Part shown: piece after piece, positions 36,817-45,135 of the stretch
Layout of the letters: each line of letters begins with the position of its first letter
How positions within the stretch are numbered: position 1 is the first letter of the stretch
Source: Gemmatales bacterium
Lineage (GTDB): Bacteria; Planctomycetota; Planctomycetia; Gemmatales; Gemmataceae
Reading direction: 5' to 3'
Assembly: GCA_026004675.1 (NCBI GenBank)
Contig: BPJP01000001.1
Coordinates: 248,001-312,000 of the forward strand
Length of the DNA stretch: 64,000 bases
Position numbers and translations under genes: made by a program
Notes under the pieces: model-generated
Databases searched by the model: none
What the model saw: the letters and a program-made list of their open reading frames with translations, nothing else
Told to the model about the DNA's origin: nothing

Positions 36817-38286
36817 ATGCTCGTTATCCCTGGACGGCGTGGCAAAGATACGTGTGACGGCATTACCCGGCGCGAGCTTTTGCGGATCGGCAGCTCGGCG
36901 GTCTTCGGCTTCGGGCTTGCCGATATTTTGGGATCCGAAGCTCGGGCAAAAGAGGCGACGACCGAGGGGGCCGCTGGCGGCATTGGTTTCGGGAAAGCCA
37001 AGAGCGTCATTCTCCTTTATTTGCAAGGCGGCCCAAGCCATCTCGACCTCTGGGATCCAAAAGAAAATGTCCCCGACAACGTCAAGAGCGCTTTCAAATC
37101 GATTTCAACGAAATTGCCTGGCGTCCGCTTCACCGAACTTCTGCCTAAACTGGCACAGGTGATCGACAAGGCCACGCTGATTCGTTCAATGAGCTATACG
37201 CCGGTGGGATTATTCAATCACACGGCAGCGATCTATCAAATGATGACGGGCTACACTACCGACAAGGTCAGCCCGTCAGGCCAGCTCGAGCCACCAAGCC
37301 CCAAGGACTTTCCGAACTTCGGATCGCAAATCATTCGCTTGAAGCCGCCGACAGTACCGATGCTGCCGTTTGTCATGATGCCCCGGCCACTGCAAGAGAG
37401 CAATGTTGTCGGCAAAGGTGGAACCGCCGGCTTTTTGGGGCGCGCCTATGAACCATACACCTTGTATCCACCCGGCGACGACATGGACATGAAAAAGATG
37501 GATCGTATCAAGGTGGATGACTTGAAACTGCGGCCGGAATTGTCGCCGCGACGGCTTCAACAGCGAGCCAGGTTGCGAGACCTTATCAAGAACGGCATGC
37601 CCGATTTGGACGAAGCAACCAAGAAGTACGATCTCGATTCTTACTATGGCAAGGCTCTGGGACTGATCAGTTCCGGCCGAGCACGCGAAGCGTTCGATCT
37701 CTCCAAAGAGCCTAAAAACCTACGGGAAAAGTATGGGCAAAACACCTTCGGGCAATGCTGCCTTTTGGCTCGCCGGTTGGTCGAAGCCGGCACTCGCGTC
37801 GTTGAAGTGATCTGGCCGAAAGTCGCTAATTCCGACAACCACTCCTGGGACGTCCACGTCGGCTTGACCGGTCGGATGAAGAACCAGTCCGCTCCTATGC
37901 TCGATGCCGGGTTGGCGACGCTGCTCGAAGACCTCGACGACCGCGGTTTGTTGGACGAGACGCTGGTGGTTGCTGTCGGCGAGTTCGGTCGAAGTCCGCA
38001 GCGCGGCGTCAGCACTTCAGGCAACAGCAATTCGGCGGATGGCCGCGATCACTGGCCCTATTGCTATACAGCCCTCGTCGCCGGCGGCGGCGTGCGCCGT
38101 GGTTTCGTCTATGGCAAATCCGACAAGACGGCGTCGGCTCCAGTGGAAAAACCAGTCCACCCGACCGATCTGTTGGCCACCATCTACAATGCCGTGGGGA
38201 TCATGCCGAATACGATCGTCTATAACCACTTGAACCAGCCACGCGAACTGGTGAAAGGCAACGTATTAACGGGCATTCTCAGCTAA
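36817..38286 (+). CDS. DUF1501 domain-containing protein, Tat-exported
   Basis: A 489-residue member of the DUF1501 family, related to alkaline phosphatase/sulfatase folds and abundant in planctomycetes, often beside DUF1549/DUF1553 cytochromes (absent here). The N-terminal [20 protein letters not shown] is a twin-arginine signal. Family landmarks: [50 protein letters not shown] and [12 protein letters not shown], which supply metal-type Asp and His residues. The ATG at 36817 has GGAGG nine bases upstream; earlier in-frame starts lack it. Substrate unknown. Confidence 0.9.
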   Translation: MLVIPGRRGKDTCDGITRRELLRIGSSAVFGFGLADILGSEARAKEATTEGAAGGIGFGKAKSVILLYLQGGPSHLDLWDPKENVPDNVKSAFKSISTKLPGVRFTELLPKLAQVIDKATLIRSMSYTPVGLFNHTAAIYQMMTGYTTDKVSPSGQLEPPSPKDFPNFGSQIIRLKPPTVPMLPFVMMPRPLQESNVVGKGGTAGFLGRAYEPYTLYPPGDDMDMKKMDRIKVDDLKLRPELSPRRLQQRARLRDLIKNGMPDLDEATKKYDLDSYYGKALGLISSGRAREAFDLSKEPKNLREKYGQNTFGQCCLLARRLVEAGTRVVEVIWPKVANSDNHSWDVHVGLTGRMKNQSAPMLDAGLATLLEDLDDRGLLDETLVVAVGEFGRSPQRGVSTSGNSNSADGRDHWPYCYTALVAGGGVRRGFVYGKSDKTASAPVEKPVHPTDLLATIYNAVGIMPNTIVYNHLNQPRELVKGNVLTGILS

Positions 38287-38304
38287 ACTTTCCTCCGCAC
38301 GGAA

Positions 38305-38345
38305 GAAGCCCGGCGGCGTTCCAACAGTCGCCGGGCTTCTTGTTT
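38305..38345. terminator. Terminator between the DUF1501 gene and asnS
   Basis: GAAGCCCGGCG (38305-38315) pairs exactly with CGCCGGGCTTC (38329-38339); loop of 13 bases; TTGTTT follows. It lies about 20 bp after the DUF1501 stop and 20 bp before the convergent asnS stop. It is a strong rho-independent terminator on the plus strand. Confidence 0.85.
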
Positions 38346-38366
38346 GGTCGCCCTCATCAGCTCCTT

Positions 38367-39758
38367 TCAAAACTCTGCATTGCCAGGCGTTCGCGGAAAC
38401 GGAATGACGTCTCGGATGTTGGCCATGCCAGTGATAAACTGCACGGCACGCTCCAACCCCAAACCGAAGCCCGAGTGAGGCACTGTTCCGAATCGGCGCA
38501 GATCGCGATACCACCAATACGATTCGAGGTCGAGACCCTGCTCTTTCATACGTTCCTCGAGTACGTCAAGGCGCTCTTCGCGCTGGCTGCCTCCGATAAT
38601 TTCCCCAACGCGGGGCACAAGCACGTCCATCGCCCGCACCGTCTTCTTGTCGTCATTGACCCGCATGTAAAACGGCTTCAGCGTTCGCGGATAGTCGAAC
38701 AGTATCACAGGCTTTTGAAACTTCTTTTCCGTTAAATAGCGCTCGTGTTCGGCCTGCAGATCACAGCCCCACTCCACGGGAAATTCGAACTTCTCTCCCG
38801 ACTTTTGCAATAAACCAATTGCTTCGGTGTACGAAAGACGCACGAACTCGCTGTCGACGATCCCTTCCAGCGTCGAAATCGCGGTTTTGTCGATGCGGTT
38901 GACGAAGAACTGCATGTCTTCCGGGCATTGTTCGAGTACGTCACGGCAAAGTCGCTTGAAGAACGCTTCGGCCAGGTTCATGTTGTCTTCCAGATCGAAG
39001 AAGGCCATTTCCGGTTCGATCATCCAGAATTCCGCAAGGTGACGGGAGGTGTTGGAGTTTTCGGCGCGAAAAGTGGGGCCGAAAGTGTAAACCTTTCCCA
39101 AAGCGCAAGCATAGACCTCGGCTTCGAGTTGGCCACTCACTGTCAGAAAGGTGGGCCGACCAAAGAAATCCTGACTGTAATCGACTTCTTTACCACGCAT
39201 CGGGACGCGAGCCGGGTCTAGCGTCGTCACGCGAAACATCTGGCCGGCGCCCTCGCAGTCGCTGGCCGTGATGATCGGCGAATGCAAATAGATGAAGCCT
39301 TCTTCCTGAAAGAAATTGTGTATCGATCGGCTAACGCAATTGCGCACGCGGGCGACGGCACCAAAAGTATTGGCTCGTGGCCGAAGGTGGGCAATCGTGC
39401 GCAAATACTCGAATGAATGCTGCTTTTTCTGCAAAGGATATGTTTCCGGGTCAGCCCAACCGATGACCGTCACTCTTTCGGCTTGGACTTCCGTGGCTTG
39501 CCCCTTTGCCGGGGATTCGCGGACTTCACCACGAACTTCGACGCTGGTCCCTGTGCTGATTCTTTTGATCTCCGATTCATAATTCGGCAAGCCGCCATCG
39601 GCAATGATTTGAATGTTGCCAAAGCACGAACCGTCGTTCAGCTCGATGAAACTGAAGCCCCCTTTGGAATCGCGGCGTGTCCGCACCCAACCTTGAAGTA
39701 TGACTTTCCTGCCGATCGATTCGGTCTGCCTGGCGATTGCCACGCTCACCTTTTCCAT
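38367..39758 (-). CDS. asnS: Asparagine--tRNA ligase
   Basis: AsnRS (463 residues) charges tRNA-Asn. It has the OB anticodon-binding domain ([20 protein letters not shown]) and the class II catalytic core: motif 2 [20 protein letters not shown], and motif 3 with [35 protein letters not shown] is the AsnRS-type motif region. Its presence suggests asparaginylation is direct, although AsnRS and amidotransferase routes can coexist. The ATG at 39758 is eight bases after AAGGAG; the preceding GTG would add one residue. Confidence 0.97.
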   Translation of the reverse strand: MEKVSVAIARQTESIGRKVILQGWVRTRRDSKGGFSFIELNDGSCFGNIQIIADGGLPNYESEIKRISTGTSVEVRGEVRESPAKGQATEVQAERVTVIGWADPETYPLQKKQHSFEYLRTIAHLRPRANTFGAVARVRNCVSRSIHNFFQEEGFIYLHSPIITASDCEGAGQMFRVTTLDPARVPMRGKEVDYSQDFFGRPTFLTVSGQLEAEVYACALGKVYTFGPTFRAENSNTSRHLAEFWMIEPEMAFFDLEDNMNLAEAFFKRLCRDVLEQCPEDMQFFVNRIDKTAISTLEGIVDSEFVRLSYTEAIGLLQKSGEKFEFPVEWGCDLQAEHERYLTEKKFQKPVILFDYPRTLKPFYMRVNDDKKTVRAMDVLVPRVGEIIGGSQREERLDVLEERMKEQGLDLESYWWYRDLRRFGTVPHSGFGLGLERAVQFITGMANIRDVIPFPRTPGNAEF

Positions 39759-39848
39759 CACAAACTCCTTGTCGATGTGTCCGGGTTTGGATGGATTTTA
39801 GCGAACGTCCGGAAGACACGCAAACAGAGGGGCACGCCCCGGCAATCG

Positions 39849-40763
39849 CTATTTCTTTTGTTTCATCAGAGTGCCTTGCCGTTTAATCGGGGCGGGGCGT
39901 TCGGCCAGGTTCCGGATCGGTGTCGTCCTTGGCTTGTTCGCCAGGGCCGGAGATTCGTAACGCAGCTCCTCCGGCCGATTGATCAAACTGGTGACCGGCT
40001 TGAGAAAGTCCCAAGCATCGCGTTTTCGGCTAATCGAAGGCTGGACGGGACGAGGCGGTGGCGACGTCTCCTCCAGTCGGGGCATCTCCTCTTGTTGAGA
40101 AGGGATCGACACGGGAACGCGACTGGCCACCTCCATCAATTCCGTCGCCAGCGTTTCCAATGTGACAACATGTGTCGGCGTGCCGAAGTGCCGAGTTTGT
40201 GGCAAATGATAGTTTTCCGCCCCGGCGATATCGACCGCCCGCCACGAACTGGCGTCGCCAACCAGATGGATCACCTTGCCAACATTCTCCGGCACATTCT
40301 CTGGTTCATCGCGGAGCGTAACACCATCGACATACACCAAGAGATCGACGAAGACACCTCGCTCGTGAAGTTGGTGGGCGAGGTCACGCACACCTTTGGC
40401 GCCGAGGCTGAAACCAACCAGCACGAAGCGGGCATCGGGGTCGTCCGCTGCCAACGAGCAGATTTCGTCGCGAAACCAGGGAGTGTGAAACCACTGGCCA
40501 TAGTAGGTCTTGATATAGCCCAATTGATGCAGGTATTCCCGGACCCCTTGGAGATTGCCGTAGTTTGTCGGATCCAAGCCATTGACGAGGAAGACGTAAA
40601 CGTGATGCCGGCCCGGCGCTGGGATATCCAAACAGGCGTTGAGCAAGTCCTGCGATGGCATGGTAACGGGATGCAAGAAGCCCAAACAACCTGTCGAACT
40701 CAACAAAACCACAACCATCAGGCACGTCGCGCTTCCGCGAGGAAAGATTCTGCCGAATTGCAT
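39849..40763 (-). CDS. Lipoprotein with an alpha/beta-hydrolase-like domain
   Basis: A 304-residue protein with signal and lipobox (LLSSTGCLG, Cys26), so anchored in a membrane on the outer side. The domain HHVYVFLVNGLDPTNYGNLQ, then FVLVGFSLGAKGVRDLA, has the GxSxG elbow of alpha/beta hydrolases, and VYVDGV could hold the acid. After about residue 215 there is a Pro-rich, low-complexity tail (SPPPRPVQPS). No substrate is evident. It follows asnS by about 85 bp on the same strand but without a clear operon. Confidence 0.65.
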   Translation of the reverse strand: MQFGRIFPRGSATCLMVVVLLSSTGCLGFLHPVTMPSQDLLNACLDIPAPGRHHVYVFLVNGLDPTNYGNLQGVREYLHQLGYIKTYYGQWFHTPWFRDEICSLAADDPDARFVLVGFSLGAKGVRDLAHQLHERGVFVDLLVYVDGVTLRDEPENVPENVGKVIHLVGDASSWRAVDIAGAENYHLPQTRHFGTPTHVVTLETLATELMEVASRVPVSIPSQQEEMPRLEETSPPPRPVQPSISRKRDAWDFLKPVTSLINRPEELRYESPALANKPRTTPIRNLAERPAPIKRQGTLMKQKK

Positions 40764-40934
40764 TCGCTGGACTCCGTCAGACGTAAGGGTTTCATCCTTT
40801 ACATCGTCAAGGCGTGGCGTGTCGCTCGACGTAAATTTGCCGATTACGCTAACGGAATCGATTGCACGAAAAAAAGGTGGTAAACCTGGGAAGCTAGCGA
40901 AACGCTTCTTGGAATCGACCGCTTCGCACCGTAT

Positions 40935-42197
40935 TCAAGGGAGAGGAAGGTCCGTGAATTCAAACTTCACCGGCACTCGAGCAATCCGACCAGGAGTGAG
41001 GTAGACAATCTTCCAATCGGCGGGGCTGGTCAATTTCAAACCGTCTTCTTCGACGAAAATGTATTTGATGTCGGCTTTCTGTCCTGTTTGGTTGTCGATT
41101 TCGCGGCCGCCGGCGGGAAATCGTTCGCCTCCTTTATTTTGAACAAACGCCTTACTGTGAATAAGCCATGATTCGAAGCTTTCGAAATCGGGGCCTTCAG
41201 TCGGATATTCGAGCCGAAAGTCAGCAAGCCAGGTGGCGTCGGCGGCAGTCAGCTTCCGCAACGTAACGCGGATGCCGTTTTGCGTTTGTGTCGACGGCTT
41301 CCCAGGCTCGAGCTTGTCAAAGACGAATTCGAGCATTCGGCTCGAGCCGACGACCGCGACGGTCCCCTTCAACAACTTCAGCCGTTCCACCTTTCGGTGC
41401 GGCGCCGGCAGGTGCACCCAAACTTGAGTCGTCAATTGGCCGGTAATCGCATCTCGGCGCTTCGCCCCCTTCGGCGCGTCCAGTCTAACCCCTTGGTCGT
41501 CCCGGACAACCAGTTCTTCGAAGTTATTTTCGATAAATAATGGATAAAAACGAGGTTCCCATGCCAGTTCCAGCTCGATACTGCAAAGATGGGCTCCGCT
41601 CTCCAGGTCCCGTACACTGGTGAGCCGCTTGACAACGACGCGAAACAGCCGATCGTAACTGACTGGCAGCGCTCGCCAAGGACCGGGACGCAGGGCGATG
41701 ACTCCATCGCTTTCATAAAGGGAAACGTTCACATCCGCCTCTTTGGCCAGACTATCAACGGCCTGCCAAAAGGGAACGTCCTTCAGGGCCAGCGACAGCT
41801 TGGGATTCGTTTCGCTGCGGTTGTCGACTCGCAATTGGGTCTGTTTTTGGATCGCTGCCAGCACCTCGTTGAGCGAAATTCCTTTTTTTTCGATGGTGAC
41901 ACGCCTCGGCTTCAAGTCACGAACGACGAGCGCCTGATTCAAATCCCGGCGAATAGATGCCAGGCTCTTGCGCTGTTCGGGGGTCAACCGGCCATCGGCA
42001 TCGGGCAAAAGAGGAAGAATATCGGGGCCAAGCTTGATCAATTCAGTTTCGGCACCAATTCGTTTGGCGGGGTCCTTCAGCAACTCCACCAGCCTGGCGA
42101 CTTTCGTTTTGAGTTCGTCGTCGCCGGAAAAAACGACTGAGGGATGGCACAAATAGAGGCAGCACACAAAGACGAAAGATCGATAGATCATTGCCAA
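40935..42197 (-). CDS. Secreted protein of unknown function with a secretin-N (STN)-like segment
   Basis: A 420-residue protein with an N-terminal signal (MAMIYRSFVFVCCLYLCHPS, cleavage near VFSG). After a helical part (KTKVARLVELLKDPAKRI) comes KGISLNEVLAAIQKQTQLRV followed by LSLALKDVPFWQAVDSLAKE, which looks like the short STN domain of secretins and TonB-type receptors. The rest, about residues 170-420, is beta-rich and I do not recognise it. Such proteins are common in planctomycetes. Downstream neighbour at 39849 is also exported. Confidence 0.7.
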   Translation of the reverse strand: MAMIYRSFVFVCCLYLCHPSVVFSGDDELKTKVARLVELLKDPAKRIGAETELIKLGPDILPLLPDADGRLTPEQRKSLASIRRDLNQALVVRDLKPRRVTIEKKGISLNEVLAAIQKQTQLRVDNRSETNPKLSLALKDVPFWQAVDSLAKEADVNVSLYESDGVIALRPGPWRALPVSYDRLFRVVVKRLTSVRDLESGAHLCSIELELAWEPRFYPLFIENNFEELVVRDDQGVRLDAPKGAKRRDAITGQLTTQVWVHLPAPHRKVERLKLLKGTVAVVGSSRMLEFVFDKLEPGKPSTQTQNGIRVTLRKLTAADATWLADFRLEYPTEGPDFESFESWLIHSKAFVQNKGGERFPAGGREIDNQTGQKADIKYIFVEEDGLKLTSPADWKIVYLTPGRIARVPVKFEFTDLPLP

Positions 42198-42243
42198 TCC
42201 TCCAGCTGGACGGACTCTTTACCGTACTTCAGCCCACAGACGC

Positions 42244-42404
42244 CTCGTCGCGCTAACACCGCGACGCTCGCCGAAATCACCGTTAGTTGACGGTCCGCTC
42301 GTCGCGGTGACACCGCGATGCTCGCCGAAAACACCGTTAGTTGACGGTCCGCTCGTCGCGCTGACACCGCGATGCTCGCTGAAATCACCGTTAGTTGACG
42401 GTGG
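42244..42404. repeat. Three tandem 54-bp units, each with two palindromes
   Basis: Units at 42244-42297, 42298-42350 and 42351-42404 are over 85% alike. Each begins CTCGTCGCG, contains a dyad of the form GCGGTGACACCGC (perfect in unit 2) and ends with CACCGTTAGTTGACGGT. The second motif is the same palindrome as at 306-564, with T for C in the left arm. The array is in the 515-bp gap between the secreted STN-like gene and the ferredoxin operon. I see nothing else in that gap; frames running through it are repeat artefacts. Confidence 0.8.
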
Positions 42405-42712
42405 AGCAGAGAAACTATACCAAAAAGTATTGTATTTTCCTTCGAATCTCAAACAAACGTCAGCGCGCACCAGCAAGACCTTGCTCATCCCTTCTCCGCA
42501 CATCCCGTGCGAAAAAGCACAGTCAGGTGAACTTGACCGGCAGCCATCGATCGTTCCCGGCACAAACCGTCCATCTTGACTGGTTGCAGGTGCTTGAGAT
42601 TCTAACAGAACGACAAAGGGCAGCAAATTCCCGAATTGGTACAATTCTTGCTTCTCCTGCCAGTGTGATTATCACCACGAACAGTGGCGAACATTTCTTT
42701 GAGGTGACTGCG

Positions 42713-43538
42713 ATGATCACGAACCGGCGGCAGTTCCTGAAAAACGCAGGAGCTTCAGCCGCAGCCATCAGCCTGACCACGATAAACGGCTGCAACAGCA
42801 ATCCCCGTGCAAACGCAGATGGGGTTCATTACGGCATGGTGATCGACCTGCAAAAGTGCATCGGCTGCAAGACGTGCGCCGTTGCTTGCAAGGCGGAAAA
42901 CCACACACCGCCGGGTGTCAATTACATGGTCGTATTGGAAGAGGAGATCGGTACGTATCCCAACGTGGAAAGGCGTTTCATTCCTCGTCCGTGCATGCAG
43001 TGCCAGCAGCCGAGTTGCACGCAGGTCTGTCCGACGAAGGCGACCTACCACCGCCCCGACGGTGTGATCGTGATCGACTACGACAAGTGCATCGGCTGCC
43101 GGTATTGCATGGCGGCTTGCCCTTACGGCGCACGGAGTTTTGATTTCGGACACAACTACCATTCGCCTTGTGCCGGGGGACGTGTCCTCGCAGGCCGAAG
43201 TTTTTGCCGGCCGTGAGCCAACACCGTATGAAACGACGCCCTCGCCGGAATACGGAGAGAACCGTGTTCGGCAGCCGCGAATGTCGCCGGTGAACAATGT
43301 CCGCAAATGCCATTTTTGCCTGCACCGCGTCAAACGCGGAATGCTGCCTGCCTGCGCGTCGGCTTGCCCGGGACGTGCCATCTATTTCGGCGACATGAAC
43401 GACGAAAACAGCCTGGTGCACCGGATTCGCGATAAAGAGGATCCCAGCCATGTGACGTTTCCGCACTTTCGCGGCCGAAACGTCATGCAACTGAAACCGG
43501 AAACCGGCAATGACCCCTCGGTTTATTACCTGACCTGA
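42713..43538 (+). CDS. Four-cluster ferredoxin subunit of a molybdopterin oxidoreductase (PsrB/TtrB type), with an apparent 1-base frameshift
   Basis: The start ATG at 42713 gives a twin-arginine signal ([18 protein letters not shown]) and a possible lipobox (INGC). It is an electron-transfer subunit with four Cys sets: C49/52/55/59, then C94, C97, C102, C106 and C126/129/132/136. The fourth set ([20 protein letters not shown]) is in another frame. At 43175-43179 there are five G where four keep frame ([12 protein letters not shown]); the corrected protein has 274 residues and ends DPSVYYLT. It heads a four-gene respiratory operon and would pass electrons between NrfD and the Mo subunit. Upstream RBS: GAGGTG. 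Confidence 0.88.
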
Positions 43539-43555
43539 CGAAAGCGAGGTGGACG

Positions 43556-43906
43556 ATGAACAAGGGAGCAGACCTCTATGACGGCACGGAATTTGAGGAG
43601 TATATGGCGGAAATCCGCAAGCATGTCTGCTCGCGGTGCATCGAACGGCCTCCCGATGGCCCTCCGTGTCAGCCGCTTGGCAAGCGCTGTGGTGTAGAAA
43701 TCAACCTTCCACAACTCGTCGAAGCCGTACACAAGGAACATTCGAACTGGATGGCGCCATACATCGAGCACTTTCATGAGGACGTATGTGCCCATTGCGT
43801 CAATCGGCAAACGGAGCACTGCCCGTGCGCCCTCGAATTTCTGCTCGAACTGGCAGTCGAGGCCATCGAAGCCGTCGATGAACGGAAACAGAAAGCCGCG
43901 CAGTAA
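43556..43906 (+). CDS. Small Cys-rich protein of unknown function in the respiratory operon
   Basis: A 116-residue soluble protein without signal or membrane segment. It has CSRC (25-28), a Cys at 39 and 45, and CAHC plus CPC in the second half (HEDVCAHCVNRQTEHCPCAL), spaced like a metal or Fe-S site. The C-terminal part is a single amphipathic helix (LELAVEAIEAVDERKQ). I do not recognise the family. It sits 18 bp after the ferredoxin gene and 28 bp before nrfD, so it is co-expressed with the complex. A chaperone-like or redox adapter role is only a guess. Confidence 0.75.
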   Translation: MNKGADLYDGTEFEEYMAEIRKHVCSRCIERPPDGPPCQPLGKRCGVEINLPQLVEAVHKEHSNWMAPYIEHFHEDVCAHCVNRQTEHCPCALEFLLELAVEAIEAVDERKQKAAQ

Positions 43907-43933
43907 ACGTTCACCGGCCTATGGGTCACAGCT

Positions 43934-45091
43934 ATGAGTGCGCGAAGATTAACGGCTGTATCAGTGCTCGTCACCCTGACGATTCCCGGCCTCTACGGGC
44001 TGATGTGGCGGGTGCGTTCCGGTTTAGTCGACACTGATCTGTCCAATCATGTCGCCTGGGGGTTGTGGGTGGCGCTCTACATCTACTTTCTCGGCTTGTC
44101 GGCGGGAGGGTTCGTGCTGTCGTCGCTGGTTTATGGGTTGGGCGTCAAACAGCTTGAAAGAGTGGGTAAACTCGCCGTTCTGCAGGCGTTTGTCTGCATG
44201 TTGATGGGGGTGGCCTTCATTTGGATGGATCTGGGCCATCCCTGGCGGTTTCTCTACGTGTTCACGACTCCCAATCCCATGTCGCTATTGAGTTGGGAAG
44301 CACTTGTGTATCTGATTTATCTGGCGATTTTGCTGGCCGAGTTGTGGATTCTCCGGCCAGTGGATTCGCCCGAAGAGCTTACGCCGGAAAAGCAGCGCGT
44401 TTTGAAAGCACTCGCCCTCGCTGGGATTCCCGCTGCGGTCGGCGTTCACTGGGGGACAGGTGCGTTGTTCGCCGTCGTGAAAGCCCGCCCGGAATGGAAC
44501 ACGGGGGTGACGCCGGTAGCTTTTTTGGCATCCGCTGCAGTCTCGGGAGCGGCACTCCTCATGGTTTTGACGACCCTGTTCAAACGCGACGAGGAACATT
44601 TCCCCGAAACGATGCAGTTTCTCGCCAAACTGACGGCGGGAGTTTTGATCTTTGACGCTCTCTTGCTCCTCTCCGAAGCGCTCGTCGTCTGGTACGGCGG
44701 GGTCGAGCATGAAGTTGCCGCCTACCGCCATATGTACTTCGGTCCCTATTGGCCGGTGACGTGGATTTTGCACGCGGGATTCGGGCTGGTCATCCCGTTT
44801 GTCATCTTTATGTCGCCGAAGCTGCAAAAGCAGGTACCGCTTCTGGTCTTTGCAGCGGTGTCGATCGTCCTTGGCATCGCGGGATACCGCCTCAACATCG
44901 TGATCCCGGCACAAGTCGATGCTCCTTTTCATGAAATGGTGACGGCTTATTATCACGTTCGCAATGTTCCAGATTACTTCCCAACCGTGATGGAATGGCT
45001 GTCGTCGCTTGGCGTCATTGCCGGTGGCTGCTGGGTGTTCTGGTTGGGAAGACAGTTGTTGGAACAGCAGCACGTTGGACATGCTTCTTGA
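43934..45091 (+). CDS. NrfD/PsrC-type membrane subunit
   Basis: A 385-residue integral membrane protein with about nine or ten helices (the first ISVL-type helix is VSVLVTLTIPGLYGLMWRV). It contains HVAWGLWVALYIYFLGLSAG, VAFIWMDLGHPWRFLY and HWGTGALFAVV, which match the PsrC/NrfD family that oxidises quinol and passes electrons to the ferredoxin subunit. The Mo-subunit gene follows 44 bp downstream. A helix with LLLLSEALVVWYGGVEHEVA supplies the usual quinone-site acid region. Confidence 0.9.
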   Translation: MSARRLTAVSVLVTLTIPGLYGLMWRVRSGLVDTDLSNHVAWGLWVALYIYFLGLSAGGFVLSSLVYGLGVKQLERVGKLAVLQAFVCMLMGVAFIWMDLGHPWRFLYVFTTPNPMSLLSWEALVYLIYLAILLAELWILRPVDSPEELTPEKQRVLKALALAGIPAAVGVHWGTGALFAVVKARPEWNTGVTPVAFLASAAVSGAALLMVLTTLFKRDEEHFPETMQFLAKLTAGVLIFDALLLLSEALVVWYGGVEHEVAAYRHMYFGPYWPVTWILHAGFGLVIPFVIFMSPKLQKQVPLLVFAAVSIVLGIAGYRLNIVIPAQVDAPFHEMVTAYYHVRNVPDYFPTVMEWLSSLGVIAGGCWVFWLGRQLLEQQHVGHAS

Positions 45092-45135
45092 CAGGTTGCA
45101 CTCGCGGGGAACCTCTCAATGATAAGGAGCGAACG

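Noticed and set aside
42219..42644. Protein-coding frame with repeated residues on the minus strand
   Set aside because: The repeated residues only reflect the 54-bp tandem DNA repeat; there is no ribosome-binding site and no recognisable domain.
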